The position numbers and the translations under genes are program-made. DNA of 64,000 nt, taken from Theristus sp. LFF4_11 (Eukaryota; Nematoda; Chromadorea; Monhysterida; Xyalidae). The notes under the pieces were generated by a model. That model saw only the letters and a program-made list of their open reading frames with translations, made no database searches and was not told where the DNA came from. The stretch covers positions 16,007-80,006 of the forward strand of contig JASANC010004105.1 in the NCBI GenBank assembly GCA_030248135.1. Direction: 5' to 3'. Below, piece by piece: positions 10,482 through 22,092 of the stretch; positions within the stretch are counted from its first letter, which is position 1; every line of letters begins with the position of its first letter.

Positions 10482-12498
10482 ATGGTTGACGAAAAGACAT
10501 CGTTAAAACCGTTACGAAAACCCATAAAGCACAAGTCAGTAACGTTCAATGGAAGAGTAAGTGTTATTGTGGATTATTAGATGTGTTTTTCGGTGTTGTT
10601 ACGTTGTTGCACGTTTTTAAGCCATGCCAATTTTCAGGCAATGCTTGATGAGCTTTGCAAAGTGTCGACGAACGCAACGAGCGAAGCTAATCGCGCCGTC
10701 GAGTTACTCAGGTAAAATCGACCGGGCTACAGTCCATCTGGAAAATATATGCAACATGACGTAATGACCAACCAATCAGCTAGTTGCATATATTAGCGAG
10801 ATAGACTGTGGCTTTTTCACAAACAGCGAACTATTCACACACCATACCCGCGATGATGTGGTCCACCGTGAAACAGGGTTGCTGTGCACCGGTGCGGAAG
10901 CAACGCTGTACTAATGGTAGTGTAGATTACCACCGCGGTGGGACAATAATTGCGACAAAGGTAACATTTTTGTACAGCAGCCGCACGCACGTTCCACCGC
11001 ACCATGGTACAACAGGTGTGATTCAGACTTGCAACTGATGTCATATTTCGGATAAAAATGGCGACCCCGACCGAATCTGTCATCTCGTTGCTGTCATGCC
11101 AAACGAATTCGTATAATGACCGTCTGTCACAGACAACGCCCATTGTCGTCGTCGCTCGAGCGGCTCGTCTGCAATCTGCCTCCAGTCGGCGGGCGGTCTC
11201 GTGCAGCGACGGCGGTCGATTCACCGTCGACGACGTCCGCTGCCGCTGGCGCTGCTACTGGCGGCTCGGCGAGCGACGCCGACTCGAGCGAGCAACGCGT
11301 GAGCAGTCTCCTGTCGCAGATGGAGCAACTGTCGGTCGCGTTCAAAGGTGCCCAATGACCCATGGTGACCCAATGGTTCAAAGGTGACCCAATGCCAGAC
11401 AACCGCCACCGAACTTGCAACCACACTTGCCGGTGGCTGGTTGGTGTGTATGTGGGATGGTATGCGAGACAAACGCACCAGCAGCGGCAAGGTCGGTGGT
11501 GGTTGCCGAGCATGCGCGCTACGTATGTATTGTGGATTTATTCACACGTGTCCGGACTAAAATGACGTCATTTGCTTTAAAAACGCCCGTTTGTCAAAGT
11601 ACAGGCACTAAAATGTCAATTTGGTGTGACTGATTCGACATTCACCATTTGTTTACGGGAAGAAATCTGCTAAACGGAAAGTCTGGTTTGCAGTGAGCGG
11701 CAAGCGCATCTTTGGCGGCACATGACGTCATTTCAATGGGACACGTTTGAAAAAATAGGTCATACTATGATACCTTTAGCAACGTTTAGCCGATTTCTTC
11801 CCGTAAGTAAATAGTGAATGTCGAATCAGTCACACCAAACTGACATTTTAGTGCCTGTACTTTGACAAACGAGCGTTTTTAAAGCAAATGACGTCATTTT
11901 AGTCCGGACACGTTTGAATAAATCCACAATAGCGCCACCGCCCAGTGGATACCAGCGGGAAGCACACCTGTCCGGATGCCAATGCTAATGAGCTTCGATA
12001 GGAGCCCGCATATTCCTCGCTCACCAGACTCCGTCGCAGGCCGTTGATAATGGACCTGACGCATGAACGAAATGGAACTGGCATGCGTGGGCGATTGCTT
12101 TCTCGCACTCGCCTCGCACTCATTTTATGTGGAGTTGTAAGAAAATGGCTCTTCGAGCGTTTTCAACCACGTTTTCAGCCGACCGAATTGCAGAATTTTC
12201 AACAACAACAAAAAAACGGCTTTCAGCGGTCACCCGTTATCTGGACAGTAACAGCAGCAGCCAAGGCGGAACTGCCAGTGCCGGTGAGACGGGGCCGACC
12301 GGTCAAAAGCGGCCCAGCGTCACCACCACCAACAACAGCGGCACGACAACGACGACCACATCCACAGCATCGACGCCGTCGACGTCCGGATCGAGCGGGT
12401 CAACGCCGAGCTCGAAAACGCAACTGTTGTTACAAAAACGAACTGCAAAACAGAGCAGCAACGCTAGCTCGCCAGGCGCTGCGAGAACGAAAAAATGA
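10482..12498 (+). CDS. Unrecognised 227-residue Ser/Thr-rich protein
   Basis: Exons 10482-10556, 10638-10711, 11133-11347 and 12179-12498 join with consistent phases 0, 2 and 1 and canonical GT..AG, giving 227 residues and a TGA stop. I do not recognise the family. The N-terminus is basic (KPLRKPIKHKSVTF). Two predicted helical segments follow (AMLDELCKVSTNATSEANRA and EQRVSSLLSQMEQLSVAFKA), then DRIAEFSTTTKKRLSAVTRY. The last 90 residues are low-complexity Thr/Ser with a basic end (ARTKK). The start was chosen because the ATG opens a clean exon only 156 bp after the CEP170-like stop, with an ATTAAA at 10420. It could instead be an alternative 3' part of the CEP170-like gene. Intron 1 is short; intron 3 carries a 404-bp foldback element. 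Confidence 0.6.
10729..10809. mobile_element. CCAAT-box foldback element, short
   Basis: ACAGTCCATCTGGAAAATAT and the inverted ATATTAGCGAGATAGACTGT flank a single ACCAACCAATCAGCTAG. The same ends recur at 14636, 18632 and 45740. Confidence 0.7.
11528..11931. mobile_element. Foldback derivative of the TA-duplicating MITE
   Basis: Both ends carry the left end of the family in opposite orientation, about 150 bp per arm: TTGTGGATTTATTC at the left and its reverse complement at the right. TA lies at both borders, with the usual family interior between. At 404 bp it is longer than the normal 237-bp form. It lies in intron 3 of the gene at 10482. Confidence 0.85.
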
Positions 12499-13835
12499 CC
12501 ATTAATCCATGTGACCCCTTGCTTCCGGACAAATTATAAAGTGGATTTGGATAGCTTCATTGTCTGCAAAAAAAATTAAAAAAAAAGTGAAACACACCAG
12601 CGCAACGAAAGACACCACACTCGGTGCTTCTCAACTTTGGTCATTTCGATTAGCTTTCACAATTTCTCAAGAATTCGATAAATTTTTTTAAATATTTTAA
12701 AGTCTACAAGTCTGTTGAACTGTGAGCATTACCATGATCATACTGTATATTTTTATTTCAAAATCTGCACAACGAACATTTTGTCAGTTTCGAATCATAA
12801 ACACCCAGCCGTTAAACTGGGCTTTCAACGTTTTCCAGCGGTTCGTATCAATCTTCGCAATAATTATAAATTGTAAAACATGCACGTACTATGTACAAAG
12901 CAGCGCCTAGAGTTTGCTTTACGATACGCTAAATCACATTGTTCTGTGAAAACTTTTTTTTTAAATTAAAAAAAAAATAATGTTGTTCCCCGTGTTTGTA
13001 TTTATGAACGTCAGGTTTAAATAGCTGCAAAAGCATCTAGTTTCTGACTGCTTTCAAAATGTGATTAAAAGTTAATCGAAAAACAAACATGCGACACAAA
13101 ACACACTAATGCACAAGTTCTGAATGCAGGATTAAAAACTGTAGAAACTGAAATATTCACACCAACTATCTAGCATTATCACAGTGGATCACACAAACAT
13201 TTTATGTTTCTTAGATGACAAAACTGAAGAAAACTACATTAAATTGGAAAACATCGCAACCGAAGATCTTCCTAAGAAAATGAAAAATGCTATACACACA
13301 GTAACCAGTTATAAACTGTGTGTTTATTTCCAAATATTAGCAAGAATTAAGCGAGCAGTGAAGACCAAACACAATGCACAGTGACAAATAGCATTGAATC
13401 GATGACGAAAAAGTTCTGAAACGCTATTAAAGAAGTCCAGAAAAAAGTGCAATAGCAACACCACAAAAAAAGATCATCGACACACACAACTTTAACCCCG
13501 TTTTTCAGTTCACAACAAAAAAACCAAACATGCGATGAAACTGGAAACAACGATTCTCAAATAACAGAAAACAACTTGAACTAACTAACTGAAATAATTG
13601 CCGATCTGTCGCTCGGGCAGAGGTGCAGTGGAGCCATTTCCATGCCTGTTGGTAGCCAAAGAGGCCAAAAAAGGGGTAACCTGGTCGGTGAAATTGCTGA
13701 ATGGATGACTTTTGATTTATGAATGGACGACGGGCCGCTCGAAGTTTGGGGTAACCTAGTAGATGATGCCCGTTCCGAACGGCCAATATTTCCCTCGGAA
13801 CAGGCTCCCGTGCATGTCTGCTCTCGGGCGGTTCG
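12499..13835. other. Intergenic, AT-rich
   Basis: Between the Ser/Thr-rich gene and the hAT-like element at 13844. Rich in A/T runs. I see no exon with good splice sites and no repeat copy. Confidence 0.5.
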
Positions 13836-13843
13836 GGCTTGTG

Positions 13844-14173
13844 TAGGAATGGTAAAAAACCGGTTTTTATATTGTAAGCATGTGAGGTTTTATTACCGTT
13901 TTAAAACCGGTGTATTTCCCAGCACCAAGTTTCCATAACTGGACTTTCGGAACCAATCAGAAATACAGTGGAAATTAGTGTTTTAAATAAAGCGAAGTTA
14001 AATTTGAGTTTGGCGCAGTTTAGTTGATTACTTTTGCAAAATGCAATAATGCGATATCATCGTCCAGTAGTTTCTAAGTACCAAAATTTCCGAAAAATTT
14101 TTAAGGTAAAAAACAGTTTTTTTATTTTCAAAAAACGGAAAGAAAACCGGTTTTATTTCCCATGCCAACCATA
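13844..14173. mobile_element. hAT-like AACCGG element with GGCTTGTG target duplication
   Basis: A 330-bp relative of the 1610 element: TAGGAATGG at the left, CCAACCATA at the right, AACCGGTTTT subterminal blocks, and a perfect 8-bp duplication GGCTTGTG at 13836-13843 and 14174-14181. Confidence 0.8.
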
Positions 14174-14635
14174 GGCTTGTGCTAGCCCGATTGAGTCAGC
14201 TGCATTCAATTATGTTGCAGAAAAAGTTGGTGATAAAACAGAAATCTCACATGAAACGTGGGAAGAAACGATTTCAGTAATTTTAGAAAAACCAAAGAAA
14301 ATTCGGAGCCGATGAGACTAGACAAAAGTGCTACCAGATATCAGATTCGGACTTCCGCCAGGGTTTGGTGAATTGATGCTCTGCTGGTGCGACAATCCTT
14401 GCTGCAACAAAAATGGGCGTTTTGAAAGTTTTTTTTTTGAACAAAAAGGTGTTTTCTGCGACCAGAGAAAAGTGTCAGCGGCAGATAATCCACTGCAGTG
14501 ACCATTCAACGATGTCATGATATGTAGAATCAGAAATGATAAAGCGATTGGCTGTTCCGATTCGGTTCAATCAAGGACGAGTGCACATTAGAGCTGGATT
14601 TGCTCATAAACCTTGCCATCAAAACTGCTTTTCAT

Positions 14636-14803
14636 CAGTCTGGAATATATATGCCACATGACGTGAGGACCTACCAATCAGCGCTAAGAACTGCTCATGA
14701 CCAACCAATCAGCGCTAAGAACTGCTCATGACCAACCAATCAGCGCTGAGAATTGCTCATGACCAACCAATCAGCTAGTAGCATATATCAGCGAGACAGA
14801 CTG
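14636..14803. mobile_element. CCAAT-box foldback element with tandem CCAATCAGC units
   Basis: Carries four tandem units of about 31 bp, each with ACCAATCAGCGCT or a close variant, between the ATATATGCCACATGACG and GCATATATCAGCGAGACAG ends. It lies 22 bp past the WDR20 stop codon. Confidence 0.75.
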
Positions 14804-14824
14804 TACGTGTCATTTCAGCGATCA

Positions 14825-17800
14825 TCAACAACAAAAAACCACCTCGGCCGCACAAACACCACACCAACCAACCGTTCGGCCGGGTCGCGCCCAGGTGCAT
14901 ATGAATCCCTCCTGGCAGGCGGTCACGATGCAGTCCTCCCTGAACTCGAGCACCGTCAGTCGTTCGTGCGCGATCTTCTTGCAGACGAGCGGCTCGATCA
15001 CGGGCACGTCGTCGATGCGCGGACAGGCGGCCGAGCCGAACAGACGCAGCGACTCGTCGTGCGCGAGCGGCGTCCCGTTGACGGCGGCCGGCGGCGGCTG
15101 CTGTCCGGGCGTCGTCGTCGTCGCAGCGGCGCCGGCCGACTTGCTGCGCTCGACCGGCGCCGGATGCGTGTCGCCGGTGGGCCGCCCGTTTCCGGTTGCC
15201 GCTGCTGCCTCTGACGCGCTCGTCGCTGTGGCGCGCGCCGACCGCAACGGCCCGCCGAGACGGGTGCCGAAACTAAAACCGCGCCGATGCAGTTTCTTGT
15301 TGGACGATGACGATGATGACGCCGCCGCATCGTTGCTGTGGCTGTGGTTTGCGCTCGCGTGCTCATTGTGCGCCAGTGCATATTCGGTGGCAGCCGCACT
15401 GCTGTTGTGCTCGTACGCGCAGTCTGCTGCCGCATTGCGGTTGTTGTTGTTCAATAGCGACGTGCTCGCATTCGAGTCGGACGGATGTTGCTTCTTGCGG
15501 CGAATGTGGAACAGCGAACGACCGGCTAGACGAAATAGGTCAGATTGCACCACTGCGTTTCACTGGCGAATCGGTTATGTTCGCAAGATTTCGCAACTTT
15601 ACAAAAACGGCTCACATGATTTCGAGCTCTTCGTCGTGTTTGTGCTGGCACTGCTCTGATTGGCGGACGGCGCCACCTGGTCGCCACTGATGACGCCACC
15701 GTTTGGCATTGACGGCGCACACTGGCCGCCAGTTTGACCGGAGGAATTCGCCGACGAAACAGCGAGCGCGCCGAGCATCAGTGTTGACGTCTGCGAATGA
15801 GCGAATTAATAGTTCGAGTGAAATAATCACCATCCATTCGTTCGTTTTTTACCATGTTGCATGTGAAGCGCAGACTGTACGGTTAACCAACTGCTTCCAC
15901 TTGGACGAAGATTCCAGTCCGACGACTTTGCACACTGTTTCTAGCAACACTCCAAAATCACAAAAACGGCCGAAGTGTACGAGCGAGCGCTCGCCGGTCT
16001 GTAGGCGGTCGAAAAACAGCCGTTATTCACGTGCGGCATGGCGGACGCGGCGGCAATGCACAACAAACACAAATCAACACACACACGCGCTGCTGTGAAG
16101 ACCCGTTCATACTGACGTATGCGTACACGGCACGGCACGGCACGCCACTTTAGGTCCCGTGTTATTGCATATTGCCGTCCATGGAGACGTGCCTTTGACG
16201 TACGTCGACGTACGTCAGCATTCGTCAGGTATCAACGGGCCTTAACGTCGTGCGCATTTGCATGCGGTGTCATAATGAAGTGCTACACGGTCGCCCGACA
16301 AGCACTATCGAGGACGACTACGGAATGGCCGAGTGAACATGGCAGCCTTTTTCAGGGTGCAAGGAGCGTGCGAAATTTGAATGAAAAAAAAAACGTTCAG
16401 AAACCCAACTGTGTGTCAAATTTTTATTCCGTTTTTTTTAAAACCAGTTTATTCTTGGTGTTATTCTGGTCATTCTTTCCGCCTTCCACGCACGATTGGG
16501 AATTATGTTGGAATTTTCGAAAAAGACAACTCCTAGTCTGCGACTAATGCCGCCTTGAGGGAGAATACAAGGACTCGTCCATACCGTACCTGTAGCAGAC
16601 TGCTGGCGCGGTGTTGTCGTGCGTGCGTCCAGTGCAGCTTCAGGATGTCCTCGGTGATGTCCCAGAGGCAGAGTTGCGTGTCGTGGCCGACCGAGCCGAG
16701 CCGGTAGCACTGACACGACAGCGAGCCGCTACTGACCGAGTCCATCTTGTGGCGTCGCAGCAGCACGCTGCGGTCGCCGGCGCTCGTCGGCGGCGTACCG
16801 CTGCGCGCTGCAGCACGGCAACGGTGACAATTCGTGCGTATATGAGCTTTGATTTTGGTGCCGCAAGTCAATGCGCGCATTGATAGGTGAACGGTTTCAT
16901 GAATGACGCGGCAATTCAAAATTGGTACAGTGATCCGAGTCCCCTACATAGGACCGAGTCATCCAGGCGACTTTCAAGTGCCACAGAAAGATTGAAACTA
17001 GTTTTCTTTCCACGTCTGCACACGCATTCAGTCGCAGAACTTAGAAAATTGATATTAGGTGTAATAGTCAAATAACATGATTTAGAATGCCACAAAGATT
17101 ATGCGTTTCGCCACGACCATCTGATGCGCTTTTTTTAGGAGCACGAACTCCAGGCACGGCCAATTCCAAGAACCAATAATTATATGAAGCGGATATGTCC
17201 TTAACGACACTTTACGACTCTATACCTCACACCTCTTGTGCAAAAAACGACACAATTTTTTTTCGTTCATAGAAGTGGTTGAGCAAGCGCAGAATCATGC
17301 TAAAACAAGTTTTTTTGTTACGCTAATCGATATGTCACACTAGCAGCACAGTGAGTGAGTTACCGACGTTTCCTGCCAGGTGTGCGTATTCCGATGTCCA
17401 ATTCAACGGTGGAGAAACATTATTCCAGGTTGGTTCAAATTCACCCAAACTAACCAACCTGGACGAAACGCAAAATTTGTCGACGGCCGGAGATCTTCCT
17501 CGGAGCCGAGGTCAATCGGAACACCAGCGGTGGCCGGTTGGCCGTCCGCAAGCAGCGTCGTGTACTGATCAAACGCCACCTGCAGCGATTGTGTGTGTCA
17601 ATGAGAGTTGTTGTTGTTGTTGTTGGAATTTTTAGGCGATGTTTTTTAGCCAGGGTAACCCAGAGATGCGTACAGAACGCCATTGAGTAGAGCACCCATC
17701 GAGTTTTTTTGTCATTAAGTGCCTATGCACCCGCTCGGCGGGGCTCGATCCCCCGAGCGCACAGACTGTAGTCTAAAGCACTACCACCAGGCCACGAGGG

Positions 17801-20800
17801 TGACTGGTGCACAGACTTTTTACGCAGCATACAACAGAATTTTCTCAAACTTCCACGATCAAAGTGACAAATCAACCAATTTGTATGGTGGTTCTCTGCA
17901 TTTCGGCCGGGCCAACATCATATGCAGAAGAGGGGTGGCCTCATCAGTGATGTGTCCCTCTTGAACCAGTTGAGTCATAAAACATAAAAACAGATGATTT
18001 TCCAAACCATTGCAGATACGATTTATCAAACCGTCAAGGTTTAACAAAATCTTCAAGGCACGACGCGAGGGTCGCATTCGCAGTATCGCGCTGCAATGCC
18101 GCGTGTTACAGCACACGACATCAATGCAACGTACCACTAATCGCAACAGAATAACCGACCAGCAAGCAGCGAGTTTCGAGAATAACTAAGCAAACGACCC
18201 TCGTGGCCTGGTGGTAGTGCGTCAGACTCTTGTCAGTGCGCTCGGGGGATCGCGCCCCGGCCGAGGGGTGTATAGGCCACTTAATGACAGAAAACTCGAT
18301 GGGCGCCCTACTCGATGGCGTTCAGTACGCGTCTCTCGGTTAGCACTGGCTAAAAACATCGCCTAAAAATCGCAACACCAACAAAACGACGACGCACCCT
18401 GGATATCCAGCTCTTGTGTCCCTGGCCGCGGCAGACGACTCGTTTCTCGTGCACCGCGTAGACGGTGACCATGTCGTCCTCTCCGCCAGTGGCCAGGTAC
18501 TTCGTGTCCGGACTCCACGCGACGCAGAGCAGACCGCCGAAATACGAGCGCATCACACCAATCAGCTCCATCGCGTGATAGTTGAACACGCGCAGGAAGC
18601 CGTCCTGCAGGCGAAAATGCGATACAGCAAATACAGTTCATCTCGCTCACACATATATGCAACTAAACTGATTGGTTGGGCATGGCAATTCTCAGTGCTG
18701 ATTGGCTGGTCATGGGGCATATATTTTTTAGATGGACTATACATAAGAAAAAAAACTGTGAAACGACGCGGGATTTGAAAAAAAACAAGCCGGTTTCGTT
18801 CAGCCCTACACCGAAAAAAGCACCGCAATTCAGAATCACAAACAGCAAAACTTGGGAGCCTGCGCAGGTTGCCGTTTTGCGGTGCTCCCCCTTCAAACCG
18901 CCGGAGTTCAGGTATTTTGTACACGGCTGCATTGGGAAGCCTACCAAATTAAAAGACAAAAAAAACAAAAATGACGAACAGACCTGACTAGCAGTGGCCA
19001 AATATTTCGCGTCGGTGCCGGAGAAGGCGAACTCGTTCACGGCGCCCTGACCGATCGTCCACCGGTAGATCGGATTGCGGCTCGACTTCGCCTTGCACGT
19101 GTGTACTGAGAAACCGTCGCCCGTTTTGAACGTCTGCGAGAGAGAAATTGAATAATAAAGTTCGTACGCGCGGAACTTTGCGCGCTTTGACGTTTGTCGG
19201 TCTTTGGCAGAAAACAGAGTCCGCAAAACGTTGAATCAAAGAATAGTGAGCCGGTAATTGGGTTTGGTCGGCTATCCAAAAACCTATGTGTGGCGAAACA
19301 AGTCGTTTTTCCAACCCGATTCTTTCTGCATTCGCGGGCTCTGTATTTTGCAAAAACAGGCGACGACAGGTTTAATGAAACATACTATCTGATATAAAGG
19401 GATTTGATTTGCTTTTAGTGACCGCGTGGCTAAGCTGATTGGTTGATTACGTACTACACACGACCTGTTTTATGAAAAAACAGCAAAATCCGTGAACGAA
19501 CTTGATACGACGGCGCTCCGGGCGCGCACACGAGCTCCTCGTTATACAAATACAAATGGCCGCTGGCGTGCGCAACCAGGAAATGTTGCGTTTGGCCTGA
19601 ATCAGGCAACAAATCATTATAGTTCAAAAAAAATCAGATCAGCATGAGCATGAATGGCAGTGAGATTATCTGACTCTGAATAGACATCGTATTTTAGATC
19701 ATCGTTTTATTTCGCGAAACGCACGAAACTCCAACAAAACAACAACAACAACAACAACAACACCAACAGCGTTATAATACGGAGACCTAATGAAAAGTTC
19801 TTGCAATCGAATCGACACAAATCACAATTCATACCGGGCACCCATCGGAGACAAGTAACTCTTGTCTTATCGATCAGGCGATCCTCGTTGTAGAGCTTGC
19901 TGATTTGATAGTCCTTTCGAAATGGGTCGATCAACTGTATCTGTCCAGCACTGAAGCCGATAATCAAACTGAAAACACACACACACACATTAGTTTCTGT
20001 CTTTTACCACAGTCGACAATATGAATATTGTCTTCAATATGATAATTCCAAAATGTCAATCTGACACTTTGACCAGCTGACGAGCCGTGAGAAGAATGCA
20101 AAAGCTGCCAACAATCAGCAAGATGCAAATAGTTGAATTTCGTTGCTGAACAACAGTTGTGCCGTCATAGTTCCAAAAAAGCACCGCTGTCGGGTTATAG
20201 ACGGATAGGCATCCCAACGTGAGCCAACGCCCTCACCACGATACGAAAGCAGTTTCACAATCTCGAAATCACAATCACAACAAGAAAAACGTTCAAACAA
20301 AAGAAACAATTCAACACCTGCACGAATCGCTGGTCGCCGACTCCTGGTCGAAATCATGACACGTCGGAAACGTGCCCTTGTAGACTCGCTTATCGACCGG
20401 TTTACTCAGATCGGCCGCATTATGCACGCCGCGGTACATGTACACGTAGAGTTCACGACCGACGTTGAAGCAGATGCGGTCCGGACAGAAGTACGGTTCG
20501 TATTGCGACGGGCTGTCGCGGCCGGCGGTCGTCGCCGTCGCACAGCGCATCCCGCCGTCGGACGACTCGCCGAAATGGTGCTGCTGCTGGTGCATCAGCG
20601 CCGCTGGCTGGTTGACGTGCGCGCTCGATGGCGCTGCTTGTTGTCCGTTTTGTACGCCGCCGCCGCCGCCGCTGCCCGTCGAGAAGTCGGCCGGCGAGCC
20701 GGTGCTCTTCGGCGGCGGCACCGTCAGAAACGAGACGCGCACCGGCGCACTGCCGACCGTGCTGCCGCTCGGCTGCGAACGAAACGAGAAACGGGGGGTT

Positions 20801-21656
20801 TGTTTTGCCAGCAAAAAAAAACAAAAAATCTCCTTAGGGATGCACGCACAGAAAGAAAACCAGTGGCGATCGCAAATGCAACGTAAACACAATTTGTCGA
20901 AACAGTTCCAATATGGTGCGCAGACATAGGCTCACCGACACAGCGACATTGGTTTCCTAAATTCCACGGTCAACTGCGCAAGTTTGTCCGTAAATCATTT
21001 TTTTATTTCATCGGTAAGGAGAGAAATTAGCGAATATAGCATTACGCACGTCACGTGTGGTGTCACTTTGTTTGCGATGTTTTGCAAAAAAACAACGTCT
21101 AACACCGAATTACTTTCGTTGTTAACCGTAAAAATGGCAACAGGATATTTTGAACGCAAAAAGTTTTTCACTAAAATACCAGCAAGTTTTACTCTAGTTA
21201 TTACACTCCAAATTCAAACATTGTGCAAAACGGTTTTTTTCGGTTTCGTTTTGTTGAAAAAAGTCGAACTCCATAAAATTGTGTGAGCTCTGTGCTGCAG
21301 TGAGAAACGTTTCGAAAAAATGTTAGCAAAACTTTAACAAAAAAAACTGCTGCCCAAATTCCATTCACATGTTCAGCGATTTCCCGACACGGAAGCAAGA
21401 GATGTTCGGCAAAATTGGCGATGAAGAAATGATCGCCGGAAAAAAACGTGAATAGGATGATTACCTGCGAGTTCAGCGGTACCCGGCTCGGCCGCGAGTA
21501 TTCGCTGAGCGTCATCAGTTTATAAGTTCCCTCACGCGTGATGAAATGATTCTTGATCGGATCGTCCTTGTTGCCAGACAGGTTTGGATCATTCGAATGA
21601 TGATGCTGAGCGCTGCTGCTGCCGCCGGCCGTCGTGTAGCCGGACGTTTGTTGCAT
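14825..21656 (-). CDS. WDR20: WDR20, WD40 regulator of USP12/USP46 deubiquitinases
   Basis: Ten exons (coding order): 21465-21656, 20318-20772, 19835-19968, 19502-19596, 18984-19133, 18398-18604, 17459-17579, 16590-16807, 15616-15790, 14825-15525. All phases close and the product is 815 residues. Diagnostic stretches seen: FITREGTYKL and EYSRPSRVPLNSQ (exon 1); RICFNVGRELYVYMYRGV (exon 2); IIGFSAGQIQLIDPF; FLVAHASGHLYLYN; VNEFAFSGTDAKYLA; YFGGLLCVAWSPDTKYLA with TGGEDDMVTV; LGSVGHDTQLCLWDITEDIL; and in the last exon EPLVCKKIAHERLTVL plus CIVTACQEGFICTW. Known: WDR20 forms a beta-propeller that activates USP12 and USP46. The protein is longer than the roughly 570-residue human form because of Gly/Gln-rich and Ser/Ala-rich insertions in exons 2 and 10. 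It ends about 20 residues after the usual C-terminus (RTVGWCGVCAAEVVFCC), perhaps read-through of a lost last splice. Confidence 0.97.
16100..16245 (+). repeat. Dispersed repeat with ACGTACGTC motifs
   Basis: Shares ACTTTAGGTCCCGTGTTATT, GCATATTGCCGTCCATGGAG and CGTACGTCAGCATTCGTCAG with the reverse copy at 58633-58765. Ends contain GACGTATGC/GCATACGTC inverted motifs, suggesting a foldback element. Confidence 0.55.
16845..17060 (+). repeat. Dispersed repeat, copy 1
   Basis: Shares CAATGCGCGCATTGATAGG, CATGAATGACGCGGCAATTC, a GACTTTCAAGTGCCAC-type block and GATTGAAACTAGTTTTC with copies at 43950-44155 (reverse) and 61189-61620. No coding capacity. Its left edge touches WDR20 intron 7 sequence just upstream of exon 8. 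Confidence 0.65.
17607..17801 (-). mobile_element. tRNA-derived SINE, copy 2 (sense to WDR20)
   Basis: Near-complete copy on the minus strand, with both tRNA-like boxes and a (AAC)n tail that ends 27 bp before the acceptor of WDR20 exon 7 (17579). Confidence 0.8.
18197..18389 (+). mobile_element. tRNA-derived SINE, copy 3 (antisense to WDR20)
   Basis: Near-complete copy on the plus strand; its tail (CTAAAAATCGCAACACCAAC) ends about 10 bp from the donor of WDR20 exon 6 (18398). With copy 2 it forms an outward-facing inverted pair occupying both ends of the same 818-bp intron. Confidence 0.8.
18632..18740. mobile_element. CCAAT-box foldback element
   Basis: Same family read in the other direction: TCATCTCGCTCACACATATA, CTGATTGGTTGGGCATGG, GCTGATTGGCTGGTCATG and TATATTTTTTAGATGGACTA. 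It lies in WDR20 intron 5. Confidence 0.65.
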
Positions 21657-21856
21657 AGCGATGGAGAAATTTGCAACGACTGCTGTTTGGTGCGCTCATC
21701 TCACCACATCGTGTGTCTCCGCTCGCTTCTGTCCGCCAAAAGTCAGCTCAATCTGAACCGTCACTTTCGAGCTGGCCGCAGCGAACACATGTTCTCATCT
21801 GTCAGAAATGGAATCAGTATCGTGGGCGGGGCATAGTTGTTCCAGAGCCGAGCGTA

Positions 21857-22087
21857 ATGCATCATTATTAAAACAGCTGCATCTGCAGTTCCGGTGCTCC
21901 TCCTCCATAACACAGGAAAGAAAAAATGCAAAAACTAAATTGATCATTTTCACCTTATCAAAAAGGCTTGGCTTAGGATTAGGATTAGGTTTAGGAACCT
22001 ACAACGACTCATTACAAGCAACCTCAGATCAAAAATCAAAAAAATCACTTTTAAGAATGTATACAAATCGAGCCGAGGGGTTGGGGG
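21857..22087 (+). repeat. TTAGGA-containing repeat, copy 1
   Basis: Contains AATGCATCATTATTAAAACA, ACACAGGAAAG, AAAAAGGCTTGGCTTAGG followed by TTAGGATTAGG units, and CCTACAACGACTCATTACAA. Other copies: 23864-24071 and 31099-31330. Unit sequence and position do not suggest a true telomere. Confidence 0.7.
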
Positions 22088-22092
22088 TAGGG

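Noticed and set aside
14998..15690. Plus-strand frames of 120-250 residues opposite the last WDR20 exon
   Set aside because: Shadow frames of a Ser/Ala/Asn-rich WDR20 exon; the minus-strand reading carries the conserved WDR20 C-terminus.
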